Shown: positions 1 to 13,056, counted from the stretch's first letter. The stretch: 64,000 nucleotides of DNA from Liolophura sinensis (GCF_032854445.1 NC_088304.1:28033732-28097731), one strand, 5' to 3'. A program made the numbers and translations. The notes: generated from the letters alone by a model not told the origin.

Positions 1-564
1 GGAGTTTGTTCTGTTTAACTGGTTTAAAACTTTTCGGTCTATTTTGTTTTATTTTGGATGTAATCATGTCGAAAGCCATTTACTGTCTTCTATGTTAAAA
101 ATGTTCTTGCCGCTGTATATCGATAACACATAATCATTCATTCATTCATTCAGGGCCTATGACGAAATCTGCATCCCTCAATCGTAGGGGTATCTGAGAG
201 CCTCAAACGTCTTCAGGATTTGGTTCCCTCGGGCGGATCCCTGCCATTGGTTATCTAAACCAACAGTTGGTCTTGGCGGCCACAATGCCGTGTTTTTTGG
301 TGGCAGGTTAAGGAGGTAGGGCGATCACGTTATATTTGTCCAGTTTCCCCTTCTTCCTTGCGTTCTTCTAAGTTCATGTTTTTCCATCCCCTATTCGGCC
401 AAGGAATGCTTTCTCCCACCAATGCGATGTTGACCCCTTCTTTATCCCATGCTCGCCTTCCAGGACGGACTGTGGACTCAACCTAGATCCACATATTACT
501 ATATTATTATCGACAACTTATATAAAAGTATAGTACACGGTTTTGAATGCTGACATTCCCCTCC
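1..564. other. No gene seen; left edge of window
   Basis: No supported coding region. A short (ATTC)n run lies at about 134-152. No splice-flanked open frame or recognisable transposon protein is seen. Confidence 0.4.
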
Positions 565-800
565 AGCATGCCTTGCGTCTTTCGAACATCATTGAAAACT
601 GTTAATTCCTTCTCCTTTCAGGATTCCGCCCTAATGTCGTAATTTATATACCTCCTTAGATCTTTGGTGGTTTGTGTCGTTTTGGGGATTATTCCTGCGA
701 TTACTGACTTGGAAAGTCCATATTGGTTGATGGTTGGTGTACGAATGTCCGTCACGACGTATGGATTCTAACCTTTTTGCTTTGCATAGAAGTACCAACT
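565..800 (-). repeat. Dispersed peptide-coding repeat ('NQYGR' family), copy 1
   Basis: Read on the minus strand, this stretch encodes, across stops, a peptide that recurs three more times in the window (12722-12870, 29566-29735, 29893-30090). Shared pieces are INQYG, TTKDLRRYI and VFNDVRKTQGML. One in-frame stop follows the middle piece, so this copy is not an intact exon. The peptide matches no protein family I recognise. It may be the relic of a transposon ORF or of a retroposed exon. The homology among copies is seen directly; the nature of the family is inferred. Confidence 0.45.
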
Positions 801-3800
801 TTAACTTAGGCATTTGAAAATCTGAAGTACTGATATAAAAATAAAAAAGCAGCGATCAAATATATAAATACACGTTAACGTAGCAAATGAGAACAAATCT
901 TTCGCTCTGTTATGTTCATTAAAAGTTTCATATCACTGGGGGAGGATGGAAGGACAACAAGTGACTTCGTCTGAGGCGGTTCATTCTGGCTCGGGAATTA
1001 ACTTTGCGCAAAAATATATCATAAATACTGAAAATTTCACATGCCTATGCATTCATGTTTTGTGTGTTACATGAACTAAGTAATTAATATTTTACTGACG
1101 TAGTACTTGTTTCTTTTACATAATTTTTCAAATAGAAAACAGATTTTTCCTACCTCTCTAAAGAAGCGGCTTCGCTTTAAAGTTGGCAGGCAGTTACTAC
1201 AACTCTCCCACTGTTCTAAAGAATCTGTTGAACAGAATTACCAATTCAGTTTGTCTGTAAGTTAACAGTCGGCGTTTGAGAACAACAAAGTTACACTGGG
1301 CGAAGAGCCAGTCATAACATATCCAGACGTTAGGCCACCTTTTCAATTATTTGTAGCCACCTGCCACATTACCATGGTGATGATGAATATTAGATGATAA
1401 ATCCATACACACTGTGAAATATATTCCCCACACATTAACTATAGATGTACGTACATATTATACATTTGTAAAACAGATCAAACCTTTTGTTTTCCGGTAC
1501 TCATGAAACTCTCATGCAAGCGGAAAGAAGGGGTTGGTTTGACAAACTCATGTGATAATAGCCCTTTGCCTTAAACAGTTTATTATGTAGTAAGTGTAAA
1601 TATCTTACTGCTGTCGTTCGAGTTTTCGGTATTTACTTCTCTTTTGGCAACTGCACTCTTTAATTTGATTGAAGAATCAACAAAGCAAAAAGTTTATTGG
1701 AGAAAAGCGAGTCACTCGCAATAGGCGGATTCGAAACCTGACGATTTCATAGAAGACGATAGTAATAATACGAATAAATTTGGGTTTGTAAGTGGAGTAG
1801 CCAGAATGTCCAGAGCAGACGACGGCCTTTCGTAAGGTACAGGACTTATCTTCTACCGGGTCGAGTCACAACAAAGACTAAAAAATGGTACCTGCTGCTG
1901 CCTTGATCAAGTCTCAAGATCGACTTTCATCACTGTCTTTCGTGTGGCTTTCATGATTAACTATAACAAACATAACAACAGTGTCCCAGTTACAGAGTAA
2001 GTTAAGTGTAATTGTCGTAGATATTTTAACATTATGTTCTGTATACAAACAAATAGGTGTTTTACGGTAAAACATATGAAGAGACTTTTATCGTCACATC
2101 ATTAGTTAGTAGGAGTAAAGCCTACATAAAATACGCTATATTTTACTCAAAACATTACACTTAACTTCGGTTTATAGAACATCCATGAAATACATACATA
2201 AGGCAAAGTTAACTCGTATGACAGGTACAGCAAAACAAAACATTATCAAAACTACGGTACCATATGGCCGTAGATCTGTAACAATTTGCGGGCATCAAGC
2301 TAACCATTAAAATCGCAATGGCAATTTCTCAGACAGCTGCTGAAGAAAAACAAAGAAATTTAACCTACAGAATTGGCAGATCTTGGTAGACTTAGTTATT
2401 GGCGTAACAAGACAAGGTAATTGACACATTTGTATCACCGAAACGCTTAGGACACGTTCGATGTAGATTGACCAGAGGTATGTTGTTCTGTCAGTGTTGT
2501 GTCAGTTGGAGGAGTGAGGAGCTCACCATCCCCGTAACCCGTTCATGGAAGAGCAATGTTCTCTGTCTACTACAAAAACAGTACAAGCCGTGGCCATCCG
2601 TCATCACATGTATTTTTATTAAAATTGTTATGTGGGTTCTACGTTTTACAATATATAGAAGGCCAGCTCACCCAGTTATTTCCTATTCACATGATGTAAA
2701 AGCAACAAAGCTAGCGTATTCGACATGCTGAAAATTGCCTGTGGCGTTTCACGTGGTCGACGAATACTCATAAATCAGGAAGCCGTTTATGTACTAATCG
2801 AGTGTCCGAGGCCTGGTCCTTTTACTTTTTTTTCTTGTAAATGTGATAACAACAACACCGTGGTCTAATTCTAGACCAACGACGTCAAACAGATTGCGAC
2901 ATCACGCCATATTTCCGTTTACCTAATTCTGTTGATCTTCTAGTGGATGTCTACGTTTTCGGTTTTTTAAGGCGGAGAAAACGAAACAATGAAGTAAACT
3001 TCAAGTTTTCTTTACTGAGAAGAAAGCATTTGAATACAGTTTGATTGTAAGGAGTATTTGGGACCCACTGTTGGTTATATATCGTCCCTGCATAATAAAC
3101 TTCTAGGTAATGATAAGACTCGTGTCCGATAAATATACTTGGGCTAGGGTTTGGTCTTTTCTCCTGACAAATGTTTCAAACCAGTATATTAGTCATATTT
3201 ATACAGATGATACATTCCTTAATATTCCCATAAATCAGTTTTAACGTATATTTTTAGTTATAAACAACAAATTTCCTGTCAAATAAGTTAACTGAACGTA
3301 CATTATAGCATAATATGAAATATTTTTATGCAAAAATCATATATAACAGAACGTGCTCCCAAATACCTACCATACACAAACGATTTCAAATCCCTTCAGA
3401 AAAACGAAAATACTAAGAACGTATTTCCAAATAATTTTTTTTCACACGTGTTCACCCAAAATTTGCCTCATTTTAATGTTTTCTTCTCCTTATCGAATTT
3501 GTGCGAACAACTAGACTAAATCCGCAACTGGGGTAAACTGATGAGTCAGAATATCACCGGTTACATGTGACCATTTTCCAGCTACCCCAGCACCCTTTTA
3601 GCTGCTCTGGTTTTACTCCCCAAGCAGTAAGGCTTGGGCTTATACTGATCTCTTAATATCCTTCCGTTCTAGTGGTGCTAGGTCTTTTTCCTCGCTGATT
3701 TCTACAATTATTGGACAGGTATTAATTAAGGTTAAACACACGAGCACACTGATAAGAATCGGCATGTCAGATAATCTTATCCTTGTCTCAGTGGTCGACA

Positions 3801-5189
3801 TGAATTTGTCGAAAAAGGAAAAAAAAAATGACCCGATATGTCACGCTTGTCCCTGACGAGTGGCCATGTCAATACCACGTGTTATCGGTCATACGGTTTT
3901 GTTTCAAGTGGTTTAGGCACGTGCAGAAGAGCTTTACACAGCTTTGCACATCGTACGAACACAATGACTATAACTAAGTATATATAAATCATTATTAATG
4001 TTTGTCGTCGTCGCATAGCAAAGGTGCAGGACTTCAAAGACATGTGGATAGTATCAGGTTTTTGAGTCATTATTTTTATCCCTTTCTATGCTCTGCGCCT
4101 TAATTATGTTGAATGACACTCAGGCTATGTTTTACTGATAATTGATGTACAATCGTGGGAAAAATACCTCTACCATGAACATATATATACTATGTAAATA
4201 CTATATATGTAAATACTAAATGATCTTCATTACGATGGTTATGGACTGGTATTTTCTATGAAGTAAGCGGCCTTGCTTGTGAAACATATATATACATATG
4301 ATAGCTGATAAGAAAAGTGTTCTTCCGGCGTCAAAACCCTTTGCAACAAATGATCTAAACTGGAGGCGAACATCCTGTGCTTGACACTTACCTTGAGTTT
4401 GTAATAATAAAGTTTGTGTCTGCTATCCACTAAATCGATAGTAATGCGGATGGGACAGACAAACGAAGGGTCCTTGGTGACATTCAGAGAAAGATGTTAT
4501 TGCGGGTGTAAAGGTGTGGGAATAAACACATGTAGACCATTAAACACCTGCCTTGACCTATCCTGATACAGTGAAGTCTATGGCATTGTAACATAAAACA
4601 CCAGACGCCTCTACTACATCAGTACAGTAACATTTCGTTTTAATAACAATATTGTCTGTGCACATTATTATCTAACCAGAGGGTAAACTCTAAAACTCAC
4701 CCCCGAGAGAGCTTCAGCATCCCATTCAGTAAAGTACCTACTGATGCAGCGCCTGGCAGTTCAGAATAACAATCATCTTAGCTGTGGTATAATGAAACAA
4801 TGACAGACAATTAGTCTACTGTGTAATAACCAACAGTAAATAAACTAAAATATCCTTATGAATAAAAATAATAATAATTATAAACATAATAATACTGATA
4901 GCATAGTTCCCACTTACATTTACATTATGATTTCCTATAATACACTCTCTATATGGTCGTGGCATTCTCTGTAAGGATTACAGTGGAACCAGGTGATACA
5001 TAAAATCATAATGTAAACAACATACGAGAATCCTACAACAATTTCCATATTTGTACTTTAACGACCAAAATATAACCCTGTGTTCATTAGTTCGAATTCA
5101 CATTTTACTTTTAAACTTCCGTTGTGGACGACCTCACCACGAGAGGAGATGAAGTAAACGGTTCTGTCTGACATAGAGTGATAAGAAAG
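801..5189. other. Long stretch without recognisable gene
   Basis: AT-rich intergenic DNA. Small open frames here (for example 2468-2731 and 3328-3519) have no recognisable domain and no splice context. Around 2860-2940 the sequence resembles 7615-7700 (both contain TTCTAGACCAAYGACGTC), so it is a weak copy of an interspersed repeat. A short AAT-rich microsatellite lies near 4864-4895. Confidence 0.4.
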
Positions 5190-6430
5190 TGTGCAGAGAC
5201 AGTAGTGGAAGTAGATGGAACTAAGCTGCCCTGCTTGATAGATACTGGTGCACAAGTATAGACCATTACGGAATCATTTTCCTTTAGAACCTGGAGTCTT
5301 TGGAGTTGGTAGACTTGGGACGGATGATTGGGATTACTACTGCCAATGGATTGGACGTCCCCGATTTAGGATTCGTTGCCTTGGACATCAGCGATTTTGG
5401 AGAGAAGATGAATGGAATAGGATTTCTAGTTGTAAAAGATTCAGTTGATTCCGCAGTGTGGAGGCGGAGGCAAGCTGTTCCTGGAATGCTGGGATCAAAT
5501 GCCTCCGTGATGGTATGGAAACTGTGGATCAACACCATTTGCCCATTCAACCTGAAATCAGAAATCGTTTGGCTCTTTACAAGGCAGCCAGCATGAAACA
5601 GGATTTGAAACTCCGTATCTGCAGTAAGCGACCAGTTTTGGTACCAGCACTTTCCTTGCAAGTCCTGGAAGACAGTGTTCAACCATCCAGCGTGCCATAC
5701 TCTGCTACTAAAGAGGAAAATACTGTACTACTTCAAAGAGGTGTTGTCCTTGGCCCATCCGTTGTTTCAGTAGATGACTCCGGTACTGTTCCTTTCCAGG
5801 TTCTGTGCTCTCTGCTTGCACGTTTAGCTGTTAGTCCATCTCTGGAAGAACGAGATTCACAGAAGTTTAGGGATGTTCTAGAGAAACACGGGTCAACCTT
5901 CAGCAAAGATGATGATGACACAGGATTTTGTGACGCCGTTAAACACCGCATTATGACAACGGACGATGCACATGTTAGGCTACCGCACCGACGAATATCA
6001 CCAAGTCAATGGAAGGAAATTCGTGACTACCTGCAGAAGTCATTGGAAAAGGGTTTTACCAGAGAGTCATTCAGTCCTTATGCTGCCCCGGTTGTACTGG
6101 TTCGGAAGGGAAAGAAACTGGGAGTTTGCTACGACTACAGAGTTTTGAATAATAACACCCGTTAGGACGCTTATCCTTTGCCATGGATTTAAGAGGCATT
6201 GAAGGTTCTTAAGGGAGCAAAGTACTTTTGTAGTCTAGGCTTGGTGCCCGGATTTCGCCAGATCGCAGTTCACGAAGACGATGTGGAGAAAACAGTTGGA
6301 ATAGGCACCGGCGGACTCCACACACCTGCACATGCCCCTTCGGCCTGGTACATTCATGCGGTTGAGGGATCGGATGTTCGATGAAGAAAATTTCCAGACT
6401 CTTGTTTATGACTTATGCATTCCTACTTAC
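5190..6430 (+). pseudogene. Decayed Ty3/gypsy pol relic: protease to RT palm
   Basis: A conventional-order Ty3/gypsy pol fragment. Around 5235-5260 the frame reads CLIDTGAQV, the aspartic-protease active site, followed at once by a stop. Continued protease sequence (ANGLDVPDLGF, then FLVVKD, then a GMLGSN-like end) runs to about 5500. A linker leads into reverse transcriptase at about 5940-6430: RISPSQWKEIRDYLQK, GFTRESFSPYAAPVVLVRK, VCYDYRVLNNNT, DAYPLPWI, FRQIAVHEDDVEKTVG, then FMRL.DRMFDEENFQTL. The YLDD region has decayed to VYDLC near 6405-6420. At least four frameshifts or stops interrupt the frame. No Gag, RNase H, integrase or LTRs are found nearby, so this is a truncated fossil. Its protease-RT order separates it from the gmr1-like element at 57.7 kb. 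Confidence 0.82.
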
Positions 6431-7531
6431 ATGGTACAAGACGAAATTTATCAATCATGATCTGTCTGATCGTCTGCGACCTGCACGATTGCAAATTAAG
6501 ATGGCGGGTGACTTTGATCGGTAGTAGTGTGCGTCATAATTACACATACAAAAACAAAAAGCGAATAACTAGATCGCTCTAATTTCATAATGTCAATTTC
6601 CAACATCATACCACCGTGAGATCATGTAATACGAGAGATAAAAAAATGACTTATTAAGGTTATATTATACTAAAACGCGTAAATAATTTCAGACATGGCG
6701 GTGTCAGAAACAGGGTTTACGGTAAAGTCAACAACAGTTCAGGTGACTGCTGATACCCTCCTTCAAAACGTGTTTCGCAACATGGCTGCAGAATTGACCA
6801 TGTGGGGTTAAACCATAATTATTCATTCATTCATGACATGTTGAACTCCACCCAAAATCCAGCATGCAATTGTTTTTTTTAATAATTATGACGTCACCCG
6901 AGGAAATTGGTTCTTGCTGTCGAAACAGAGCATATGAGCTTTAACATTATGAATTAGAAAAAGTGTTGTAACTGGAACCTATTTGCAATGATATGGACGT
7001 CCAATGAATGGTTGTGTAGAGATTGGGTTGTTGCGTGACGCTCACTAAAGGCAATTTTGGTAGTGGGTATTACTGATTTTTACACACAGCTGTATATAGG
7101 CGAAGAAATAATCTATAACCATACTCCAGGACAGATAAATCACCGCTGATCATGTCATACAGACTAATTCGGAAGATTCAATAGCACGTCCTTCGTTGCA
7201 CAAACCAGCCATCCCTCTGACAGATACCTGTAGATAGTTTATTTCAGAAAATACATGTATTGTAAAATGTTGCGTTAATATGGCGATGCAATCCACGAAC
7301 GCTGGTATCATAAATATTATTATCGTGCTGCTAATTTCGACTTAGGCTGGAGGTCGGAATTCGTGATGAAGTGGAAATCTTATGTACAACTACGGCATAT
7401 ATTTATTTATTTAGAGATATGTCACGGACAAGCCATGATAATGCCCTTCGCAATGTTTTAATGTAACTGGTGCATATTCATTCTCTTAATGTGATTGTAT
7501 ATTAAATATCGTAACACTGCATTTTGAGTGA
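6431..7531. other. No gene seen
   Basis: No recognisable coding or RNA feature. It starts right after the retroelement relic and may contain its unrecognisable remainder. Confidence 0.35.
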
Positions 7532-7830
7532 GTGCTTAGGGTTTAACATCGTGCTTAACAATTTTTCAGTCATATGACGACGAAACGAACTATTGGGGCC
7601 CGGTCACAGCATTTTGAAGTATTCTAGACCAATGACGTCTAATAAATTGCAAATAACAATTTGCAAATAAGCCAATGCAATTAGCTAACCCAATTCTGAA
7701 TGAGACATGTTGAAAGCGGGCGTGTAGATTGCTATTATTTAAGCATTCACGCGAACAGTTAGAATAACGAGAGACCGTATTTTACCCGTTACGTGTGACT
7801 TGCCAAAAGTCATATTGTGACAGTATCTTC
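7532..7830 (+). repeat. Interspersed repeat B (unclassified), copy
   Basis: The stretch opens with GTTTAACATCGTGCTTAAC and CAGTCATATGACGACGA. The same block occurs at 57598-57671 and, more decayed, at 9522-9640 and 53895-53947. The following part (GGGCGTGTA, then ACGCGAACAGTTAGAATAA) recurs at 24585-24660. It shows no coding capacity and no clear pol III boxes, so the class is not determined. Confidence 0.45.
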
Positions 7831-9521
7831 CTGCAGTCCTACTACCGTCCTGATTTGTTTGTACCTAGGTCCTTTTTCATTCCCGACCAACCAAGACTAA
7901 CCTAAGATTAAACAGGACTGCAGTAGGACTATACAAGACAGCAACTAAGTTCGCCTCTAGTCCTGAGGTAAATCGGTCTCATCGTCCGATCGCCGCCGTG
8001 GATATATGAACAGCTGCAATCAAAGCCCAGCTGAGATATTAACTTTGATCAATGCCAGCTTATACACTAGCACGATACACGACATTCATGCTGATTTAAT
8101 TCATTCACCTAGAGTATTCCTTGCGTGTTTCTGTCGTGAAAACTTTTCACTGTTCCTCTGTGAACGAATCCGTCCAAATTTCTCAAATTATATATAGCCT
8201 TAATTCTTTATTGATTTGTTCTGAACGTAGTTTGGTAGATTGGCCCCGTAGTTATTGATCCGTAAGGTCAATTTTTGTTGACTGCGGGAATACAAATATC
8301 TGTTACGACGGGTAGATTCAAATTCAAGCGTCCCTTTTTCAGTGACAGCTACATATATTGCCCATATCGTAGAAACCTATGATGCTTCGTTTGTTCAATA
8401 ACTAGGATTGTGGGTGTTTACATAGCAGAGTTCTGGTCTTACTCAAACTAATCACTTTTGATGCGGAACAGCAGCATATATTCACCAGTGCATGAGCGTG
8501 ATGTGGTTCTGACGCGTTTAATGCATGCGAACTACGTGTGCAACAACGACCAATGTTTGCTACGTCTACAGCCCCGGATATGCTCGTGGAGTCCTCAGCA
8601 CATACAACCGGTAAGTGACATTCTGTAACACTTCACAACTTTGTTAGAAGTGGCCATCAACAGTATCTTAGTCATGCGTGGTCTCATGGTACGGGCATTG
8701 TCTCCAGCGGATAGCATGATAACGGAGTTGTTTGGGTCCTAATACATCAATATATTTATGACGACGATGACATCCGGTATGGTTATATACATACTCGCAG
8801 GGAAGACCCTGCTTGGGGTTTAAAGCAACGACCTTTGAGATCGCAGTGTGCGATTCCCCAAGAGCAAATTTTGGTTTGTCACTTGTAGACTCTATGTGAA
8901 GTAATCTATGTCGCGTCACCCATGACTTAACCATATGAAGTCGTGAAAGCAAATTGGAAATCTACATGTACGAACTCTTGCTAATGCCCAATATATTCCA
9001 CTTCTGTTGAGCCAATGGCGGTTGCATACATGTACTAAAACCCTATTCCAGAAGAGTTGACTGCGGCTTTGTGTAAGTAGTGACGTATAAATAATGACGT
9101 ATAAGTGAGGGTTATTTTAAAGCAAATTTCATCTTATTAAGCCCGCGATATGCTCTCTACCGATGAATAGTATGCAGTAATGTGCTACATAATTGATTAA
9201 ACATAGACCTTTACTTCCAATGGATTCTTTTATCTTCAATGCTATATTCACAGGAACAGTGCTAGTGTTGCCAAAGACGGGAAGTCGGTCGAATCAGTAT
9301 ACTTTTAAATGTAAGGTTTGTCAGTTCAACATTTGTCTCTCTTGTTTTTCCAAAATGCCTCTGGACTTCTGAATATTTTGCAGTGTTTTAAAGTGCGTTT
9401 TTTTAAAAAACTTTGATAATAAAAATATGTAATAAACGATGACAGAGAACGATAAATCAGTCCCAGGGAACATCGCACAAACTCTCTGGCACGAGAGTCG
9501 TTGAATAAATGTACGAATGAA
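7831..9521. other. No gene seen
   Basis: Unassigned intergenic DNA. A 94-codon minus-strand frame (8668-8952) has no recognisable domain, no composition typical of coding DNA and no splice context. Confidence 0.35.
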
Positions 9522-9640
9522 TGTTTTTTTTTTTACGTCTTACTTATTCAGCCATATGACGAGGAGTCATAAGACACATACTTTGTCTGTGGCACGACGA
9601 GTGCATGTCGTCAAAGTGCTGCCGCAAAGTGCTGTCTGGA
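9522..9640 (+). repeat. Interspersed repeat B, degenerate copy
   Basis: A T-rich run is followed by TTACGTCTTACTTATTCAG and CATATGACGAGGAGTCATAA, matching the block at 57601-57660 (TTTAACGTCGCACTTAACA, then CGACGACGAGGAATCATTA). Similarity continues weakly toward CTGCCGC. The boundaries are approximate. Confidence 0.4.
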
Positions 9641-10147
9641 TCCATGTCTAATTTCACGTATTCTGGACGTTTTCACCATTAGATCACCGAAGCGTTCGCA
9701 CGAGAATGAAAAGTAGAAATTGATTTATCGGCGAAGTTTCAACTTTAGGTATTATTATAGGGAAATGATTTAAACAGAATCGGCAAAAAAGAGCCCAAAT
9801 TAATTGGCGACGTATTGTTTTAAGAATGAACATCACCTTGTTATTCATGCCAGAAAAGAAAGATTTGATTTTCATTAAAAACGGTGGTGTTCGTGTGAAT
9901 CTTAATCTTTATTCTGCTTAAGCTATGGTGCTAGGGAGGGTTGTATAATTTGCTAAGATTTAAGCATTTACAACAGTTGGAACAAAACCCTGAATGAGAT
10001 GACAAGAGGAGGTTGCCACTTTCTTCGGTTAAGTGTCGTAGCTGTTCTGGTTTTTATTCTGTATGTTGTAGTTGTTTATATATACTGTGTGCTTAAACTA
10101 TTTAACAAAGATTCTTGTAATAACATTTCACCTGTCGTTCATTAAAA
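9641..10147. other. No gene seen
   Basis: About 9950-10070 shares short blocks with the repeat-B body seen near 24740-24780 (GCTGTTCTGGTTTTT-type text). Nothing else is recognisable. Confidence 0.3.
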
Positions 10148-10381
10148 ATGATGACCCATGTTTGTTCATATATTAGATGTCAAACACATCAACAATGTGT
10201 TCAGATTGACATAGATCTGATACGCTGCACTCGAATGTGTTCTCAAGACAAATGCTGCGAACTCATCAATTATTTTCCAACTAAATCTTGTGCTTTGTAT
10301 TGTGGGGAGGAGAGTGTGAGAGCCAAGGGAGCTAACTCTGTTATGGGTTCAAGTCTGTGGACTATACATTTTATATCCTAA
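10148..10381 (+). CDS. Possible PAN/apple-like cysteine-rich exon
   Basis: A 77-codon open frame with eleven cysteines. The central pattern IRCTRMCSQDKCCELINYF, followed by KSCALYC, resembles the helix-and-disulfide core of PAN/apple domains, where a C.R.C...D..C..... NY motif precedes a second cysteine set. PAN domains are extracellular protein- or carbohydrate-binding modules and are common in lophotrochozoan secreted proteins. No companion exon, signal peptide or confirmed splice site is visible, so it could be an orphan exon, an exon relic or chance. Assignment is by eye only. Confidence 0.28.
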   Translation: MMTHVCSYIRCQTHQQCVQIDIDLIRCTRMCSQDKCCELINYFPTKSCALYCGEESVRAKGANSVMGSSLWTIHFIS

Positions 10382-11210
10382 CTATTTTACAATCGCTTAT
10401 CACCAAAGCTTAAGCAGTGGGTATTTTCATCATAATATGGTACAAATCTTAATCAAATTCTGACTTGTTCTTTTCCGTGTGGCAATGAAGAAACATGTGC
10501 AATTATATGCTGATTTTTTTAGATAATACAACAGGTGAAAAATGTAATAGAGCTAAAAGTGTATTTGATTTACTTCCGCTAGACTTTATATCCACAGATA
10601 CATATCCGGTTTATTGAGTATTCTGGTATATAACAGAACATAAAACTCTCATAGTTTTCTTCATGTGTGACAAAATTTCTTAAGCTATAGTGTTCATAAA
10701 GCCAACCTGGAAATTACGTTGCCTACAGCGATGACAGGAAAGGTAGTAGCTGTCAAAACACTGTGCTTGTGGCATTAATCTGGTCCCGCTATTAAGACTG
10801 CTGGAAACATCAATGACACAAACAAATGGTTAATTAAAAGATTCAAAACATGCCTCAAAAATGAAAAAGTTTGAAAAATATTTGGTGGCATTAAATACTT
10901 CATTTCCCTAAAACCATAATCTGTGTTTTATACCGTTCCTTTGCATGTATCCTTTAACACCTTAATTCAAAACACGTCGATAAATTTCCAAAATGGTAAT
11001 GTTAAATTTTGCAACACAATGAAACTTTAGTTATTAATCTACATCACACTTTACTGGGGTCAACTTTATTTATTACATTTAAATTAAAATATTTACATTT
11101 ATTGTTTCTCTAGTGCTTATAGTGGCGGATATCATAATAATAATAATAATGATAATTCATGAATTAAAAAAAGCGTCGATACATTTTCCAAACAGTAATA
11201 CTAACTTAGT
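10382..11210. other. No gene seen
   Basis: AT-rich DNA with an (AAT)n-like tract at about 11134-11152. No supported gene. Confidence 0.35.
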
Positions 11211-11357
11211 CAACCTGAATTTCAATCACACTGTGTAGTGCTCTGCTCTGTTTATAATCCAACCTGAATTTCAATCACACTGTGTAGTGCTCTGCTCTGT
11301 TTGTAATCCAACCTGAATTTCAATCACACTGTGTAGTGCTCTGCTCTGTTTGTAATC
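11211..11357. repeat. Tandem repeat, 3 x 49 bp
   Basis: Three head-to-tail copies of a 49-bp unit beginning CAACCTGAATTTCAATCAC start at 11211, 11260 and 11309. They are almost identical; the first differs by TTTATAATC in place of TTTGTAATC. The near-identity points to a recent local expansion. Confidence 0.9.
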
Positions 11358-11879
11358 CACATTTGCACGTTTATTTCGAAGCCATGTGTACCCATGGGCT
11401 AATTTACCTGTGTAGTCAATGTACCAACAAAATTTTTTATACAATGTGTTCAAATATGTACGCCCATGTTTTTTTCTCTTCTTTCAGGTTGGAACATCTA
11501 TATCTGTCAAGCTAGTGTACATGTTATCGCCATCTTAAGAATATCTCAACCACTGAAATGCTAGGCCTGTTCTGTAAAATAGCACCTCTACATTCGTACT
11601 AAAGTTCCCTAAAGTTTGTTTACTACTATACGACTATTACACAGACAGTGAATGGAGACAACAGATACACAGAAGAGTGGGTCGGGGGTCGATGTTTTTG
11701 TCCCAGTCTGTCGGTCGTTTAGCTCGGTAGTTTTCAGCAGGTTAAAATATCCGGCGATATGTCACTGGTCGCGGTTGGTCAATGTTATCTCTGTGCACTC
11801 ACAACTTGTGAATGCTTTGTGTTACGACCCAAGCTGTCTGTATTATAAAGAGATGGCTTGTTCGAAATACACAACAGTT

Positions 11880-12683
11880 TAGCCGCACAAAAAGTAACCA
11901 AAACCAGCAGATTTTATTTTACACCAATTTATTAGGTTTAACAAGAACAGATAACAAGACTTTTACAAATACTAAAGTACTTAAGTTTAACAAGAAAGGA
12001 TAGCAGTATCTATACAAATACTAAAGTACTTAGATGTACAACAGTGTCACGTCCAAACGGACGCATATACTCCAAAATGCTTAAAAATTGCACAGAGGCA
12101 ATATTCATCAGAGGGAAAATCCACAGTATAACTGAGTGTATGACGAAATATACACAAAATTCCACAGACAGGGTCCGTGTACTAATAAGCACTGTGTACA
12201 CAAGAGCACAGATTAAATATACAAGTTCAGACTGAACAAGTGCTCGGTGGAGATAGGATATAACAAAGCCAGAGGCTAAAAAGACACCAAAATTCAGCAC
12301 AAAAGGCCTACTAAAGTAACACACAGGGAAAGCATCAATAATTCTCCTCTCCTCCTCCTTTGACCTGCTTTCATAGGTCTTATATAGACTGGTGGAATTT
12401 TCTAGAATAAGAAAATTCTTGAACACTTGTTGTAAACAAACAAGCCCCGAACTGAGCGTATTCTGGAACATTCTAAGGCAGAGGCAGACAGCAGGCCCTG
12501 AACTCAGCATACGTAAACAGTGGCAAGCTAAATTTAGAAGCTGACGGCAATTGTGCACATAACATTTGTTCCCGTTTTTAAACATATTCTAATCTACACT
12601 GAAGACAGTGACAGTGTGTGTGGTATTCAATTTACCCAACGATACTTGGTGATGACTTTACAGGGAGTAGGGTAAATGTTACA
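11880..12683 (-). repeat. Putative solo LTR
   Basis: Read on the minus strand, the block starts TGTAACATTTACCC at 12683, carries a TATA-like CTATATAAGACC near 12380, and ends in a region with AATAAA-type signals and a duplicated segment (CAAATACTAAAGTACTTA appears at about 11966 and 12020 on the plus strand). This layout (TG start, internal TATA, poly(A) signal) suggests a long terminal repeat. The 3' CA end and a target-site duplication could not be placed and no internal retroelement genes adjoin it. A 191-codon minus frame within it has no recognisable domain. Confidence 0.35.
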
Positions 12684-12721
12684 ACGTTGTTATGCGGAAT
12701 CATATTCAATACTTCGAAGCA

Positions 12722-12870
12722 GACATTTGTAAACCAGCCGTCAACCAATATGGACGCCCATGGTCAACATTCCCGAAAGGACGTTTAACACAAACTACCC
12801 CAGAGTTAAGGAAGGGAATTATTTGGACGGATAAGACCAAGAATAGCTGTCACTGTATACTCCGTAATTA
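12722..12870 (+). repeat. Dispersed peptide-coding repeat ('NQYGR' family), copy 2
   Basis: The plus-strand frame contains AVNQYGRPWSTFPKGRLTQ and TTPELRK, the same peptide family as 565-800, 29566-29735 and 29893-30090. The homology covers about 40 codons and then is lost. The family is unidentified. Confidence 0.45.
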
Positions 12871-13056
12871 TGTGCTAACCAGATTTTACTAACGCTGTAG
12901 AAAATGACCTGGTATAGTAAGGCGGAAAATCGGCCCCAGTGCTAGAAACTGTGCATCTCAAGAAGCGAAACTGACAATAGCTGTGAGATACAGCTACTGG
13001 CACACTCGTAAGGCCACTTCCAGTTCTGTTTTACTTTTTCTTTCCTTTCCGACTTA

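Noticed and set aside
5284-5682. 132-codon minus-strand frame
   Set aside because: Antisense to the Ty3 protease relic; a shadow.
12010-12585. 191-codon minus-strand open frame as a gene
   Set aside because: No recognisable domain, and it lies within a block that looks like an LTR.
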